Below are positions 1 to 8,504 of a stretch of DNA of 46,121 nt, piece by piece. A program made the translations under genes and the position numbers. The notes under the pieces are model-generated. The model did no database searches. It was not told the DNA's origin and saw nothing but the letters and a program-made list of their open reading frames with translations. Positions within the stretch are counted from its first letter, which is position 1. The number at the start of each line of letters is the position of its first letter. Source of the stretch: an uncultured Lachnospiraceae bacterium (GTDB lineage: Bacteria > Bacillota > Clostridia > Lachnospirales > Lachnospiraceae); the NCBI GenBank assembly GCA_900315055.1, contig OMXP01000015.1, positions 1 through 46,121 on the forward strand, read 5' to 3'.

Positions 1-91
1 CGATGGACACCCTTGCTTTCGGCTGTATCCTTCCCACTACCGGGCGGATTCCGGACTTTCACCGGTTAGAAACGTGCGCCGCCGGGCGCAC
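1..91 (-). mobile_element. Group IIC intron, 5' end (partial, runs off left edge)
   Basis: Read on the minus strand, this stretch begins GTGCGCCCGG at position 91 and continues with GGTGAAAGTCCGG and GCAAGGGTGTCC. These are the domain I landmarks that I recall from the Oceanobacillus iheyensis group IIC intron. The first 18 nt fold as a hairpin (GTGCGC/GCGCAC). The intron starts directly after the T-tract of the phosphorylase terminator at 92-132. Insertion just downstream of a rho-independent terminator in the same orientation is the known habit of class C introns. The rest of domain I, the reverse transcriptase and the 3' end lie outside the window. Confidence 0.85.
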
Positions 92-132
92 AATAAAAAG
101 ACGCCCACAGCTGTCCTGGCTGTGAGCGTCTT
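92..132 (-). terminator. Rho-independent terminator of glgP
   Basis: On the minus strand the arms AGACGC-TCACAG and CTGTGG-GCGTCT pair around a short loop and are followed by CTTTTTATT. The hairpin lies about 40 nt past the phosphorylase stop. The group II intron begins on the base after the T-tract. Confidence 0.85.
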
Positions 133-169
133 TCTGTCTTACATGAGAGCGGATATTATTCCACGGAAC

Positions 170-2833
170 TTATTCCGTTGTCTTCTTTGTGGTTCTGCGG
201 GTCGCAGGCTTCTTTGCAGCCGTGGTCCCTGCTGCCTTTGCGGCCGGCTTCTTTGCCGTGGTTGTCTTCTTTGCAGCCGCCGTGGTCTTTCTTGCGGTGG
301 TCTTCGCAGCCGGTTTCTTTGCGGCCGGCTTTGTGATCTTTCTGGTCGGCAGGCCGTCCGGATAGACCGGCGTCAGGTGCCAGATGTCATCGACGTACTC
401 CTGAATCGTGCGGTCGGACGAGAACTTGCCGGCACTTGCGGTGTTCAGGATGGCCATCTTCGCCCAGCGCTCCGGATCCTCATAGGCCGCGACGATATCG
501 CGCTGTGCCTGTGCGTAGGACTCGAAGTCCTTGAGGATGAAGTACCGGTCTGCAGGGCAGCCCGGGGTTGCGCGAAGCAGCGAGTCGTACAGCGGGCGGA
601 ACAGCTCCGGATTGTCGTGGGAGTAGGTGCCGTTGATCAGCTGCACCAGAACCTGCCGGACATTTCCGTCGTTGTTGAAGATCTCGTTCGGATCGTAGCC
701 GCCGTGGTTCTCGTAGTTGATGACGTCCTGAGAGGAGAGGCCGAACACAAACATGTTTTCGCGTCCCATCTCCTCGGCCATCTCGACGTTTGCGCCGTCC
801 ATCGTGCCGATGGTGACCGCGCCGTTGAGCATGAGCTTCATGCAGCCCGTGCCGGAGGCTTCCTTCGAAGCCGTGGAGATCTGCTCCGAGATATCGGCTG
901 CGGCGATGATCAGCTCTGCGTTGGAGACGCGGTAATCCTCGATGAACACGACCTTGATGCGGTCATTGATCGAAGGATCGTTGTTGATGACGTCCGCGAC
1001 GGAGTTGATGAGCTTGATCGTCAGCTTTGCGTTGCGGTAGCCGGCAGCAGCCTTTGCGCCGAAGATGAACGTGTGCTTCGGATAGTCCATGTTCGGGTTG
1101 GCCTTCAGCTGGTTGTAGACATACATCACGTGCAGGATGTTCAGGAGCTGTCTCTTGTACTCGTGCAGGCGCTTGATCTGCACATCAAAGATGCTGTGCG
1201 GATCGACGGTGATGCCGTTGTGCTCCTCGATGTACTTCGCAAGGCGGACCTTGTTCTTGTACTTGATGGTCATGAACTCCTTCTGCGCTCTCTTGCTGTC
1301 GGCGTAAACCTTCAGGCCCGAGATTGCGGACAGGTTCGTGATCCACTCGTCCCCGATGTGATCCGTGATCCAGTCGGAGAGGAGCGGGTTTGCGTGCAGG
1401 AGGAAGCGGCGCTGCGTGATGCCGTTCGTCTTGTTGTTGAACTTCTCCGGATACAGCTCGTAGAAGTCGTGCAGGGTCTCCTTCTTCAGGATCTCCGTGT
1501 GCAGACGTGCGACGCCGTTGACGGAGTAGCCGGCGATGATGGCCATGTTCGCCATGCGGATCTGCCCGTTGTAGATGATGGCCATCTTGGCGATCTTCTG
1601 GTTTACATCGACGCCCGTGTTGTCATAGCGTCTGTGCAGGTCCTCGATAAACCTCCGGTTGATCTCCTCGACGATCTGGTAGACACGCGGCAGGAGTCTC
1701 GAGAAGAGCTCGATGGGCCACTTCTCCAGTGCCTCGCTCATGATCGTGTGGTTCGTGTAGGCCGTGCAGTGCGTGACGATCTGCCATGCCTCGTCCCAGC
1801 CGAGCTCATAGTCATCCATCAGGATGCGCATCAGCTCCGGCACGGTCAGCGTCGGGTGGGTGTCGTTCATCTGGAAGACGACCTTCTCCGGCAGGCTGTG
1901 GATGTCCTTGTTGCGGGTCATGTACTTCTTGACCGCCAGCTGAACCGAAGCGGAGACGAAGAAGTACTGCTGCTTCAGGCGCAGCTCCTTGCCCTGGATG
2001 TGGTCATCGCAGGGATACAGGACCTCGCAGATCGTGCGGGCGAGGTTCTCCTCCTCGACGGCCTTCTGGTAATCGCCCTTGTCGAAGGAATCGAGATGGA
2101 AGCTCTCGACGGGCTCCGCATCCCAGATGCGCAGGGTGTCGACAAAGCCGTTGCCGTAGCCAACCACCGGCATGTCGTAGGGAATTGCGCGGACTGCGGA
2201 ATACCCCTCCTGGCGGAACAGCGTGCGGCCGTCCTTCTGATAGGACGTCACATAGCCGCCGAAGTGAATCTCCTGCGTGTACTCCGGACGGCGCAGCTCG
2301 AACGGGTTGCCGTTCTCAAGCCAGTTGTCCGGAACCTCGACCTGATAGCCGTCGCGGATCTGCTGCTTGAACATGCCGTAGCGATAGCGGATGCCGCAGC
2401 CGTAGGCCGGGTAGTTGAGCGTTGCGAGGGAATCCAGGAAGCAGGCGGCAAGGCGTCCGAGGCCGCCGTTGCCAAGTGCCGGATCCGGCTCCTGATCCTC
2501 AATGCGGTTGATGTCAAAGCCAAGCTCCTTTAAGGCGGACTTTACTTCATCAAAGGCCTCGAGATTGACCAGGTCGTTGCCGAAGGCGCGGCCCATGAGG
2601 AATTCCATGGAAAGATAGTAGAGGGTCTTGGGATTCTCTTCTTCGAAGGCTTTCTGCGTGCGCATCCAGCAGTCGATCAGCTGATCCTCCACGGCAAGAG
2701 CTGCCGCCTGGAAGACCTGCTGCTCGGTTGCCTCCGACATCTCGCGGCGGTACCTTGTGCGGACGTTGTAGACAACGCTTCGCTTGAACAGATCCTTGTC
2801 GAATTTGAACTGCGGGGTTTTCATTGCTGTCAT
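170..2833 (-). CDS. glgP: Glycogen/maltodextrin phosphorylase with histone-H1-like C-terminal tail
   Basis: GT35 phosphorylase, which releases glucose-1-phosphate from the non-reducing ends of glycogen or maltodextrin using phosphate and pyridoxal phosphate. The cytosolic enzyme spans most of the protein. The N-terminal part has YLSMEFLMGRAFGNDLVNL and the substrate-side motif GNGGLGRLAACFLDS. The PLP site reads EASGTGCMKLMLNGAV, with Cys where Asn is usual. Start: ATG at 2833 (887 residues) or ATG at 2824; a GAGGAGG lies just upstream of both, and the longer open frame to 2926 has no binding site. The last ~55 residues are a K/A/P/T-rich repeat (KKPAAK, KTTA, AKKPA), absent from ordinary phosphorylases and similar to eukaryotic H1 or bacterial HU tails. 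The gene follows ileS on the same strand with ~125 nt between them and may have its own promoter there. Confidence 0.93.
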   Translation of the reverse strand: MTAMKTPQFKFDKDLFKRSVVYNVRTRYRREMSEATEQQVFQAAALAVEDQLIDCWMRTQKAFEEENPKTLYYLSMEFLMGRAFGNDLVNLEAFDEVKSALKELGFDINRIEDQEPDPALGNGGLGRLAACFLDSLATLNYPAYGCGIRYRYGMFKQQIRDGYQVEVPDNWLENGNPFELRRPEYTQEIHFGGYVTSYQKDGRTLFRQEGYSAVRAIPYDMPVVGYGNGFVDTLRIWDAEPVESFHLDSFDKGDYQKAVEEENLARTICEVLYPCDDHIQGKELRLKQQYFFVSASVQLAVKKYMTRNKDIHSLPEKVVFQMNDTHPTLTVPELMRILMDDYELGWDEAWQIVTHCTAYTNHTIMSEALEKWPIELFSRLLPRVYQIVEEINRRFIEDLHRRYDNTGVDVNQKIAKMAIIYNGQIRMANMAIIAGYSVNGVARLHTEILKKETLHDFYELYPEKFNNKTNGITQRRFLLHANPLLSDWITDHIGDEWITNLSAISGLKVYADSKRAQKEFMTIKYKNKVRLAKYIEEHNGITVDPHSIFDVQIKRLHEYKRQLLNILHVMYVYNQLKANPNMDYPKHTFIFGAKAAAGYRNAKLTIKLINSVADVINNDPSINDRIKVVFIEDYRVSNAELIIAAADISEQISTASKEASGTGCMKLMLNGAVTIGTMDGANVEMAEEMGRENMFVFGLSSQDVINYENHGGYDPNEIFNNDGNVRQVLVQLINGTYSHDNPELFRPLYDSLLRATPGCPADRYFILKDFESYAQAQRDIVAAYEDPERWAKMAILNTASAGKFSSDRTIQEYVDDIWHLTPVYPDGLPTRKITKPAAKKPAAKTTARKTTAAAKKTTTAKKPAAKAAGTTAAKKPATRRTTKKTTE

Positions 2834-2892
2834 ATCCTCCTCTTCAGTCTCCTCCGGGCATCGAAAAAATCGAAATTCCCGGATAACACGAC

Positions 2893-2934
2893 AACATGCC
2901 ATGGCACCACACCATCGCGGTACCATGGCATGTT
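2893..2934. repeat. Perfect 12-bp inverted repeat between ileS and glgP
   Basis: The arms AACATGCCATGG (2893-2904) and CCATGGCATGTT (2923-2934) are perfect complements around an 18-nt loop. No clear T-run follows on the minus strand, so it is not a textbook terminator for ileS. It could be a weak terminator, a processing site or an operator for glgP. Confidence 0.6.
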
Positions 2935-2957
2935 ACTTCAATTTTCTTTTCCGGAAA

Positions 2958-5900
2958 CTACTGCTTCTGCACGCCTATTTTAATCGTTTCCCCGTTGATG
3001 TTCCACTCTTTTTCATGATCGAGCGTCACATCCTTTTCGATGCCGTCGGCGAGAACCTTCGTGGCAATCGCCTTCTCGTTCTTCTTGGCGATCGCGTAGA
3101 GCTTCTCGTTGCCGGACAGGGAGAGACGGATGCGGTCCATGACCTCGAAGCCGGAGTCCTTGCGCATCGTCTGGATCTTGCTGATCAGCTCGGCAGCGTA
3201 GCCCTCCTCGATGAGCGCATCGGTCAGGTTCGTGTCGATGACGACGGTCACCTCGCCGTCCTCCTGCGTGACAAAGCCCTCTTTCTGGGTCATGTCAATC
3301 AGAAGGTCATCCTTTGTAAGCTCAATCGTCGTGCCGGCATCCTCGAAGGTAAGCTTTCCGTTCTTTTCGAGCTCGTCCATTGCGGCGTTGCCGTCAAGCG
3401 AAGAGAGGACCTTCCGGATTGCATTCAGATGCTTTCCGTACTTCGGGCCGACGGTGCGAAGCTGCGGCTTGAAGGTGTAGGTCGTGAAGTCCCTCACATC
3501 ATCGGTGAAGACAACTTCCTTCACGTTCAGCTCGTCCTCGATGATCTCCACATAGTAGTCGTCGAGCCTGTGCGGCGCCTTGACATACATGCGGGAGAGC
3601 GGCTGGCGGTTCTTGATGTTGCTCGTGTTGCGGCAGGCTCTGCCCATGACGACGGTCTTTAACACCTCGTCCATGTCGGACTCAAGCTTCGTGTCGATCC
3701 TGGACTCATCCGCGACCGGATAGCTGCACAGGTGAATGCTCTCCTTTGCATCCTTCTCGACCGGACGGACGATGTTCTGGTAGATCTCCTCGGTCATGAA
3801 CGGGATCATCGGAGCCGCGCACAGGCACACGTTCTTGAGGGCGGTGTACAGCGTCTCATAGGCATTGATCTTGTCCTGCTCCATGCCCTTTGCCCAGAAC
3901 CTCTCACGGGATCTTCTGACATACCAGTTGGACAGGTCGTCTACGAAGTCCTCGAGAACGGCTGCCGCCTCCGGGATCTTATAGGCCGCAAGGTTCGCAT
4001 CCGTATCGCGGATCATCGTGTTCATGCGGGAGAGGATCCAGCGGTCCATGACGGAGAGCTTGTCATAGTCCAGAGTGTACTTTGTGGGATCGAAGCTGTC
4101 GATGTCCGCGTACATCGTGTAGAACGCATAGGTGTTCCACAGCGTCCCCAGGAACTTGCTCTGTCCTTCCTTGACCGCCTTGCCCGAGAACTTCTTCGGC
4201 AGCCACGGGGCGCTCGCCGTGTAGAAGTACCAGCGGATCGCATCGGCGCCGTAGGTGTTCAGGGACTCCATCGGATCGACGGCATTGCCCTTGGACTTGC
4301 TCATCTTGTTGCCGTCCTCGTCGAGGACAAGGCCCATGACGATGACGTTCTTGAAGGCCGGGCGGTTGAACAGGAGCGTTGCCTCGGCATGCAGAGAATA
4401 GAACCAGCCTCTCGTCTGATCCACGGCCTCGGAGATGAACGATGCCGGGAACTGCTTCTCGAACAGGTCCCTGTTCTCAAACGGATAGTGCAGCTCTGCG
4501 TACGGGCAGGCACCGGAGTCGAACCAGCAGTCGATGACTTCCGGAACTCTTGTCATGGTGCCGCCGCAGTCCGGGCACTTGATCGTGAACGAATCGACAT
4601 ACGGACGGTGCAGCTCGCAGGTCAGAGCCTTCGGATCGCCGGAGAGGTCTGCAAGCTCCTGTCTCGAGCCCACGCAGATCTGCTTTCCGCAGTCCGGGCA
4701 GGTCCAGACCGGAAGCGGGGTGCCCCAGTAGCGGTTACGGGAGATTGCCCAGTCCTGGATGTTCTCCAGCCAGTTGCCGAATCTCTTCTCGCCCATCGTC
4801 GGCGGAACCCAGTTGATTTCCTTGTTGTTGTTGACGAGGTCATCGCGGACGGCGGTCATCTTGATGAACCAGGACTCACGCGCATAGTAGATGAGCGGCG
4901 TCTCGCATCTCCAGCAGTGCGGATAGTCGTGCTCGACCTTCGGCGCTGCAAAAAGGATCCCTCTCTCGTCGAGATCCTTGAGAACCTCGGGATCGCAGGA
5001 GACGGCCCCCTCCTCGATTTCCTTCTGGGTGGGCTTGCATCTCATACCGGCAAACTTTCCGGTCTCCGGCTTCATGCGGCCGTGATCGTCCACCATCTGC
5101 ACGAAGGGAGCATCGTACTTGCGTCCGACTCTCGCATCGTCTTCACCGAAGGCCGGTGCGATGTGGACGACGCCGGTGCCGTCCGTCATCGTGACATAGG
5201 TATCGCAGTAGACAAAGAAGGCTTTCTTGTGCTGCTTTGCAACAGCGTCTGCCGCGCACTGATAGAGCGGCTCGTACTCCTTGTACTCAAGATCGCTTCC
5301 CTTGAAGGTCTCGAGTATCTCATAGGCCTTCTCCCCGTCCTTTGCAAGAGGTCCGAGGACCTTGTCAAGAAGAGCGGTTGCCATGTAGTAGGTGTAGCCG
5401 TCGATGCAGCGCACCTTTGCGTACTCGTCATCGGGGTTTACGCACAGCGCGATGTTGGAGGGCAGCGTCCAGGGCGTCGTCGTCCAGGCAAGGAAGTAGG
5501 CGTCCTCGTCCTTTACCTTGAAGCGGACGATGGCGGTGCGGTCCTTGATGGTCTTGTAACCCTGCGCGACCTCATGGGATGAGAGCGGGGTGCCGCAGGA
5601 CGGGCAGTAGGGGACAACCTTGAAGCCCTTGTAGAGCAGTCCCTTCTTCCAGATCTCCTTTAAGGCCCACCACTCGGACTCGATGTAGTCGTCATAGTAG
5701 GTGACATACGGGTTGTCCATGTCCGCCCAGAAACCGACGCGGTCGGAGAACTCCTCCCACATGCCCTTGTACTTCCAGACAGACTCCTTGCACTTCTTGA
5801 TGAACGGCTCGATGCCGTACTCCTCGATCTGATCCTTGCCCTCGATGCCGATTTCCTTCTCGACCTCGAGTTCGACCGGAAGACCGTGGGTATCCCAGCC

Positions 5901-6149
5901 GGCCTTTCTGGGGACCTGCTCCCCCTTCATCGTGTGATAGCGGGGAATCATGTCCTTGATGCAGCGCGTCTCGACGTGCCCGATGTGGGGCTTGCCGTTT
6001 GCCGTGGGCGGTCCGTCATAAAACATGTAGATGGGATGGCCCTCGTTTTCCTTCACGCTCTTCTCGAAGATGTGGTTCTCCTTCCAGAACGCGCGGACTT
6101 CATCCTCTCGCTGGACGAAGTTCAGATCTGAGTTTACTTTTCTGTACAT
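2958..6149 (-). CDS. ileS: Isoleucyl-tRNA synthetase
   Basis: Charges tRNA-Ile with isoleucine and edits mischarged valine in the cytosol. The class I signature is PHIGH at residues 54-58 and KMSKSKGN near residue 600. GWDTHGLPVE and the large CP1 editing domain lie between them, with cysteine pairs (CPSCG, CPDCG, CPDCGG) that look like zinc ribbons. The length of 1063 residues and the motif wording (TANGKPHIGHVETR) resemble the longer, eukaryote-like IleRS2 class, which is often mupirocin-tolerant; that assignment is inference. Start: ATG at 6149 with GAGGAGG four to five bases upstream; the open frame continues to 6335 but without a binding site. No T-box specifier or GGGTGG antiterminator element is visible in the short leader. 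The gene is divergent from the acyltransferase cassette. Confidence 0.95.
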   Translation of the reverse strand: MYRKVNSDLNFVQREDEVRAFWKENHIFEKSVKENEGHPIYMFYDGPPTANGKPHIGHVETRCIKDMIPRYHTMKGEQVPRKAGWDTHGLPVELEVEKEIGIEGKDQIEEYGIEPFIKKCKESVWKYKGMWEEFSDRVGFWADMDNPYVTYYDDYIESEWWALKEIWKKGLLYKGFKVVPYCPSCGTPLSSHEVAQGYKTIKDRTAIVRFKVKDEDAYFLAWTTTPWTLPSNIALCVNPDDEYAKVRCIDGYTYYMATALLDKVLGPLAKDGEKAYEILETFKGSDLEYKEYEPLYQCAADAVAKQHKKAFFVYCDTYVTMTDGTGVVHIAPAFGEDDARVGRKYDAPFVQMVDDHGRMKPETGKFAGMRCKPTQKEIEEGAVSCDPEVLKDLDERGILFAAPKVEHDYPHCWRCETPLIYYARESWFIKMTAVRDDLVNNNKEINWVPPTMGEKRFGNWLENIQDWAISRNRYWGTPLPVWTCPDCGKQICVGSRQELADLSGDPKALTCELHRPYVDSFTIKCPDCGGTMTRVPEVIDCWFDSGACPYAELHYPFENRDLFEKQFPASFISEAVDQTRGWFYSLHAEATLLFNRPAFKNVIVMGLVLDEDGNKMSKSKGNAVDPMESLNTYGADAIRWYFYTASAPWLPKKFSGKAVKEGQSKFLGTLWNTYAFYTMYADIDSFDPTKYTLDYDKLSVMDRWILSRMNTMIRDTDANLAAYKIPEAAAVLEDFVDDLSNWYVRRSRERFWAKGMEQDKINAYETLYTALKNVCLCAAPMIPFMTEEIYQNIVRPVEKDAKESIHLCSYPVADESRIDTKLESDMDEVLKTVVMGRACRNTSNIKNRQPLSRMYVKAPHRLDDYYVEIIEDELNVKEVVFTDDVRDFTTYTFKPQLRTVGPKYGKHLNAIRKVLSSLDGNAAMDELEKNGKLTFEDAGTTIELTKDDLLIDMTQKEGFVTQEDGEVTVVIDTNLTDALIEEGYAAELISKIQTMRKDSGFEVMDRIRLSLSGNEKLYAIAKKNEKAIATKVLADGIEKDVTLDHEKEWNINGETIKIGVQKQ

Positions 6150-6228
6150 AAAACCTCCTCGCCGGCCTTTCTCGTCAGCCGGCGGCTGAATGTTGCGGCC
6201 AGAAGCCGTTTGTCTGCAAAACAGGGTC

Positions 6229-6257
6229 ATTATAACGTCTGTGCACCCCCCGCGCAA
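6229..6257 (-). promoter_or_regulatory. Probable ileS promoter
   Basis: On the minus strand a perfect TATAAT (6229-6234) has a weak -35 TTGCGC (6252-6257) 17 bp upstream. This leaves a ~70-nt leader containing a GCCGGC...GCCGGC hairpin next to the ribosome binding site (6158-6186). Confidence 0.6.
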
Positions 6258-6413
6258 GCAAGGCAGAAAGCGCTCTGAAATCCTTTTTACCACCATTTCA
6301 AGTGAACGGACAGGCTTCCTTCCGAACCACAGCACTGTCCTGTATTATCCAACAGAATCCCTGTCCTTCATGGTAGAATGAACGCATCAGAACATTTTGT
6401 ACAGGGAGATATC

Positions 6414-7820
6414 GTGAACAGAACGACGGATTCCAATCAAACAGCAGAAGGGCATCGAAACTACCGCTGGTACCGGCTCGACAATGCGGCGATGATTGTC
6501 CCATCGACTTCCCACGGCGCAGATACCAGGGTTTTCCGCATCACCTGCGAGCTCACCGAGAGAGTGGACCCGAAGCTCCTGCAGGAAGCCCTCGATGAGA
6601 CGATGGAGGAGTTTCCGCACCTTCGCACCTGCCTCCGGAAGGGGTTCTTCTGGTACTACTTTGACGAGACCCCGGAGAAGCCCGTGGTAAAGGAGGACAA
6701 CCGCCCCGTCTGCGCGGCGCTCTACATCCCGGGCAGAAGAAGCATGCTCTTTCGCGTCGTCTACACGGAAAACAGAGTGAGTCTTGAGATGTTCCATGCG
6801 GTGGCAGATGGCACCGGGGGACTTGTCTTCCTTCGAAAGCTCATCTGCCGCTACCTGGAAAAGAAACATCACCTCAGCATCCCCTCCTGCGAGCACGAAT
6901 CGTCCTCGATAAGGGACAAGGCAGAGGATGCCTTCCGCCGCTACTACACGACGGGAAAGCAGGCGGTGCACAACTATGAGGGAAGCGCAAAGACAGGACC
7001 AATAAAGCCCGAAGGGGAAAAGAAAAAGAAAACAAAAAGTCAGCTCTTCTCGATGACCACCCAGCGGGCGTATCACATCCCGATGGAGAAGGATCTCTCC
7101 CTTCGCTGCCACTGCGTCGAGTGCACGGTTTCCGCCTCCCGCTACCGGGAGCTTGCAAAAAGCCACGGGGCGACGGTCGGCATCGACGTCGTCGCCGTCT
7201 ATATCCAGGCACTGTGCGAGACGATGAACGCCCGCGATGCGAAGCGCCCGATCGTCATCAGCGTGCCGGTAAACCTCAGGCAGTACTTTCCCTCCGAGAC
7301 CACGAGGAATTTCTTCAACACCATCAACGTGCGCTACGATCCGCACGAATACGACGGCACCCTGGATTCCATTCTCCCTGTGGTCCGGAAATCCTTTGAG
7401 GAGCAGCTCTCTCCGGAGAGGATCAAAGATACGATGAACCGCTACAGCACGCTGATCCACAACCTCGCCGTCCGCGCGATCCCGCTCTTCTTAAAGGACA
7501 TCGGCATCAACCGGTTCTTCTATCTCTCGAAGGCGGGGATCACGGCAACGCTCTCAAACCTCGGGAAGATTTCGATGCCGGAGAAGACCGTTCCCTATAT
7601 CCGTCTCTTTGCGGGCTACATGTCCACCCCGAACATGCAGATCTGCGTCTCCACCTTCGGGGATCGGATGGTGTTCGGCATCGTCACGGCCTACACCGAG
7701 TACACGCTACTTCCCGCGTTCGTGCGAAAGCTCACCGAGGCAGGCCTTGACGTGGAAATCGGATCCAACGACTGCGACTTAAGGAAGGAGAACGGCCATG
7801 CAGTACTGTCCCAGATGTAA
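6414..7820 (+). CDS. Condensation-domain-type acyltransferase (alcohol acetyltransferase-like)
   Basis: A CoA-dependent acyltransferase of the condensation/chloramphenicol-acetyltransferase-like fold. The key motif HxxxDG appears as HAVADGTGG, where the first His is the expected general base. The downstream region (ISVPVNLRQYFPSETTRNFFN and GINRFFYLSKAGITATLSNLG) matches the second half of the fold. The substrate is unknown; relatives acylate alcohols, polyketide-type lipids or peptides. No signal peptide or membrane segment is seen. Start: GTG at 6414 with AGGGAG five bases upstream is preferred over ATG at 6378, which has no binding site and overlaps a possible -10 (TAGAAT, 6374-6379). This gives 468 residues. 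The 3' end overlaps the next gene by 23 nt, implying translational coupling with the zinc-ribbon membrane protein. Confidence 0.8.
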   Translation: MNRTTDSNQTAEGHRNYRWYRLDNAAMIVPSTSHGADTRVFRITCELTERVDPKLLQEALDETMEEFPHLRTCLRKGFFWYYFDETPEKPVVKEDNRPVCAALYIPGRRSMLFRVVYTENRVSLEMFHAVADGTGGLVFLRKLICRYLEKKHHLSIPSCEHESSSIRDKAEDAFRRYYTTGKQAVHNYEGSAKTGPIKPEGEKKKKTKSQLFSMTTQRAYHIPMEKDLSLRCHCVECTVSASRYRELAKSHGATVGIDVVAVYIQALCETMNARDAKRPIVISVPVNLRQYFPSETTRNFFNTINVRYDPHEYDGTLDSILPVVRKSFEEQLSPERIKDTMNRYSTLIHNLAVRAIPLFLKDIGINRFFYLSKAGITATLSNLGKISMPEKTVPYIRLFAGYMSTPNMQICVSTFGDRMVFGIVTAYTEYTLLPAFVRKLTEAGLDVEIGSNDCDLRKENGHAVLSQM

Positions 7821-8481
7821 GGTAAAGATCCGCGGCGAGAAGGCCTGCTGTCCGCTCTGCCACGGGAGCCTTGCGACAATCGAAGGGGAAAACCTGCCGC
7901 CAAGTTTTCCGGTGCTCAAAGTATCACGCGAGCGCACCGTGACCAAGCTCCGGGTGCTGACCTTCCTCATGGTACTCATCGAGATCGCCGCCGTGACAAC
8001 CGTGGTGATGGTGCATCAGATGACAGGGGAGCTGATTCGTTCCCCCTTCTTTGTGATGATCGGGGTCTTCCTTGCCTGGCTCGACATTCTCATCGCCCGC
8101 TACTACCGCAACAACGTGATCTCCCTCATCGAGGTGCAGGCCATCATCGGAATGCTCTGCTGCCTTGTGATCGATTCCTTCACCTCCGGGGGCCTGTCCT
8201 GGTCAGTCGAATGGGTGGTTCCCGCAGGCCTTGTCGGGCTTGAGGTCATCGCGGTCTGCGTCGGCCACGGGATGGGCATGCACCTTGTGGACTACGGGGT
8301 GTATCTGATCATCGATACGATCCTGGGGCTTTTGCAGATCCTGCCGATTGCCATCCACTGGAATCCGTTCCCCGTTCCCGCCATCCTGTGCATCGCGCTG
8401 CAGCTGTCCTATGTCGCCTATGCGGTGATCTTTAGGGCGCGGGATCTTCGCAATGCCTCGAGCAAGTTTCTGAACATCTGA
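7798..8481 (+). CDS. Zinc-ribbon membrane protein (DUF6320-like)
   Basis: A 227-residue protein that opens with a zinc ribbon (CPRC at residues 4-7 and CPLCH about 15 residues later). About six hydrophobic stretches follow between residues 55 and 215, so the product is an integral membrane protein with a cytosolic metal-binding head. I recall this architecture as DUF6320, often next to the acyltransferase family upstream. Its biochemical role is unknown; a membrane anchor or substrate presenter for the acyltransferase is inference. ATG 7798 has AAGGAG upstream and lies inside the end of the preceding gene. Confidence 0.75.
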   Translation: MQYCPRCKVKIRGEKACCPLCHGSLATIEGENLPPSFPVLKVSRERTVTKLRVLTFLMVLIEIAAVTTVVMVHQMTGELIRSPFFVMIGVFLAWLDILIARYYRNNVISLIEVQAIIGMLCCLVIDSFTSGGLSWSVEWVVPAGLVGLEVIAVCVGHGMGMHLVDYGVYLIIDTILGLLQILPIAIHWNPFPVPAILCIALQLSYVAYAVIFRARDLRNASSKFLNI

Positions 8482-8504
8482 TCAACACGTAAGACAAGAG
8501 GATT

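Noticed and set aside
74..2533. Very long plus-strand open frame opposite glgP
   Set aside because: Mirror of a genuine gene in GC-rich DNA: no ribosome binding site and no recognisable family, with low-complexity Arg/Cys/Leu content at its start.
3732..5582. 616-codon plus-strand frame opposite ileS
   Set aside because: Antisense shadow; composition follows ileS codons and no family is visible.
6150..6410. T-box leader for ileS
   Set aside because: No GGGTGG antiterminator bulge sequence or specifier loop; leader from the probable promoter is only ~70 nt.
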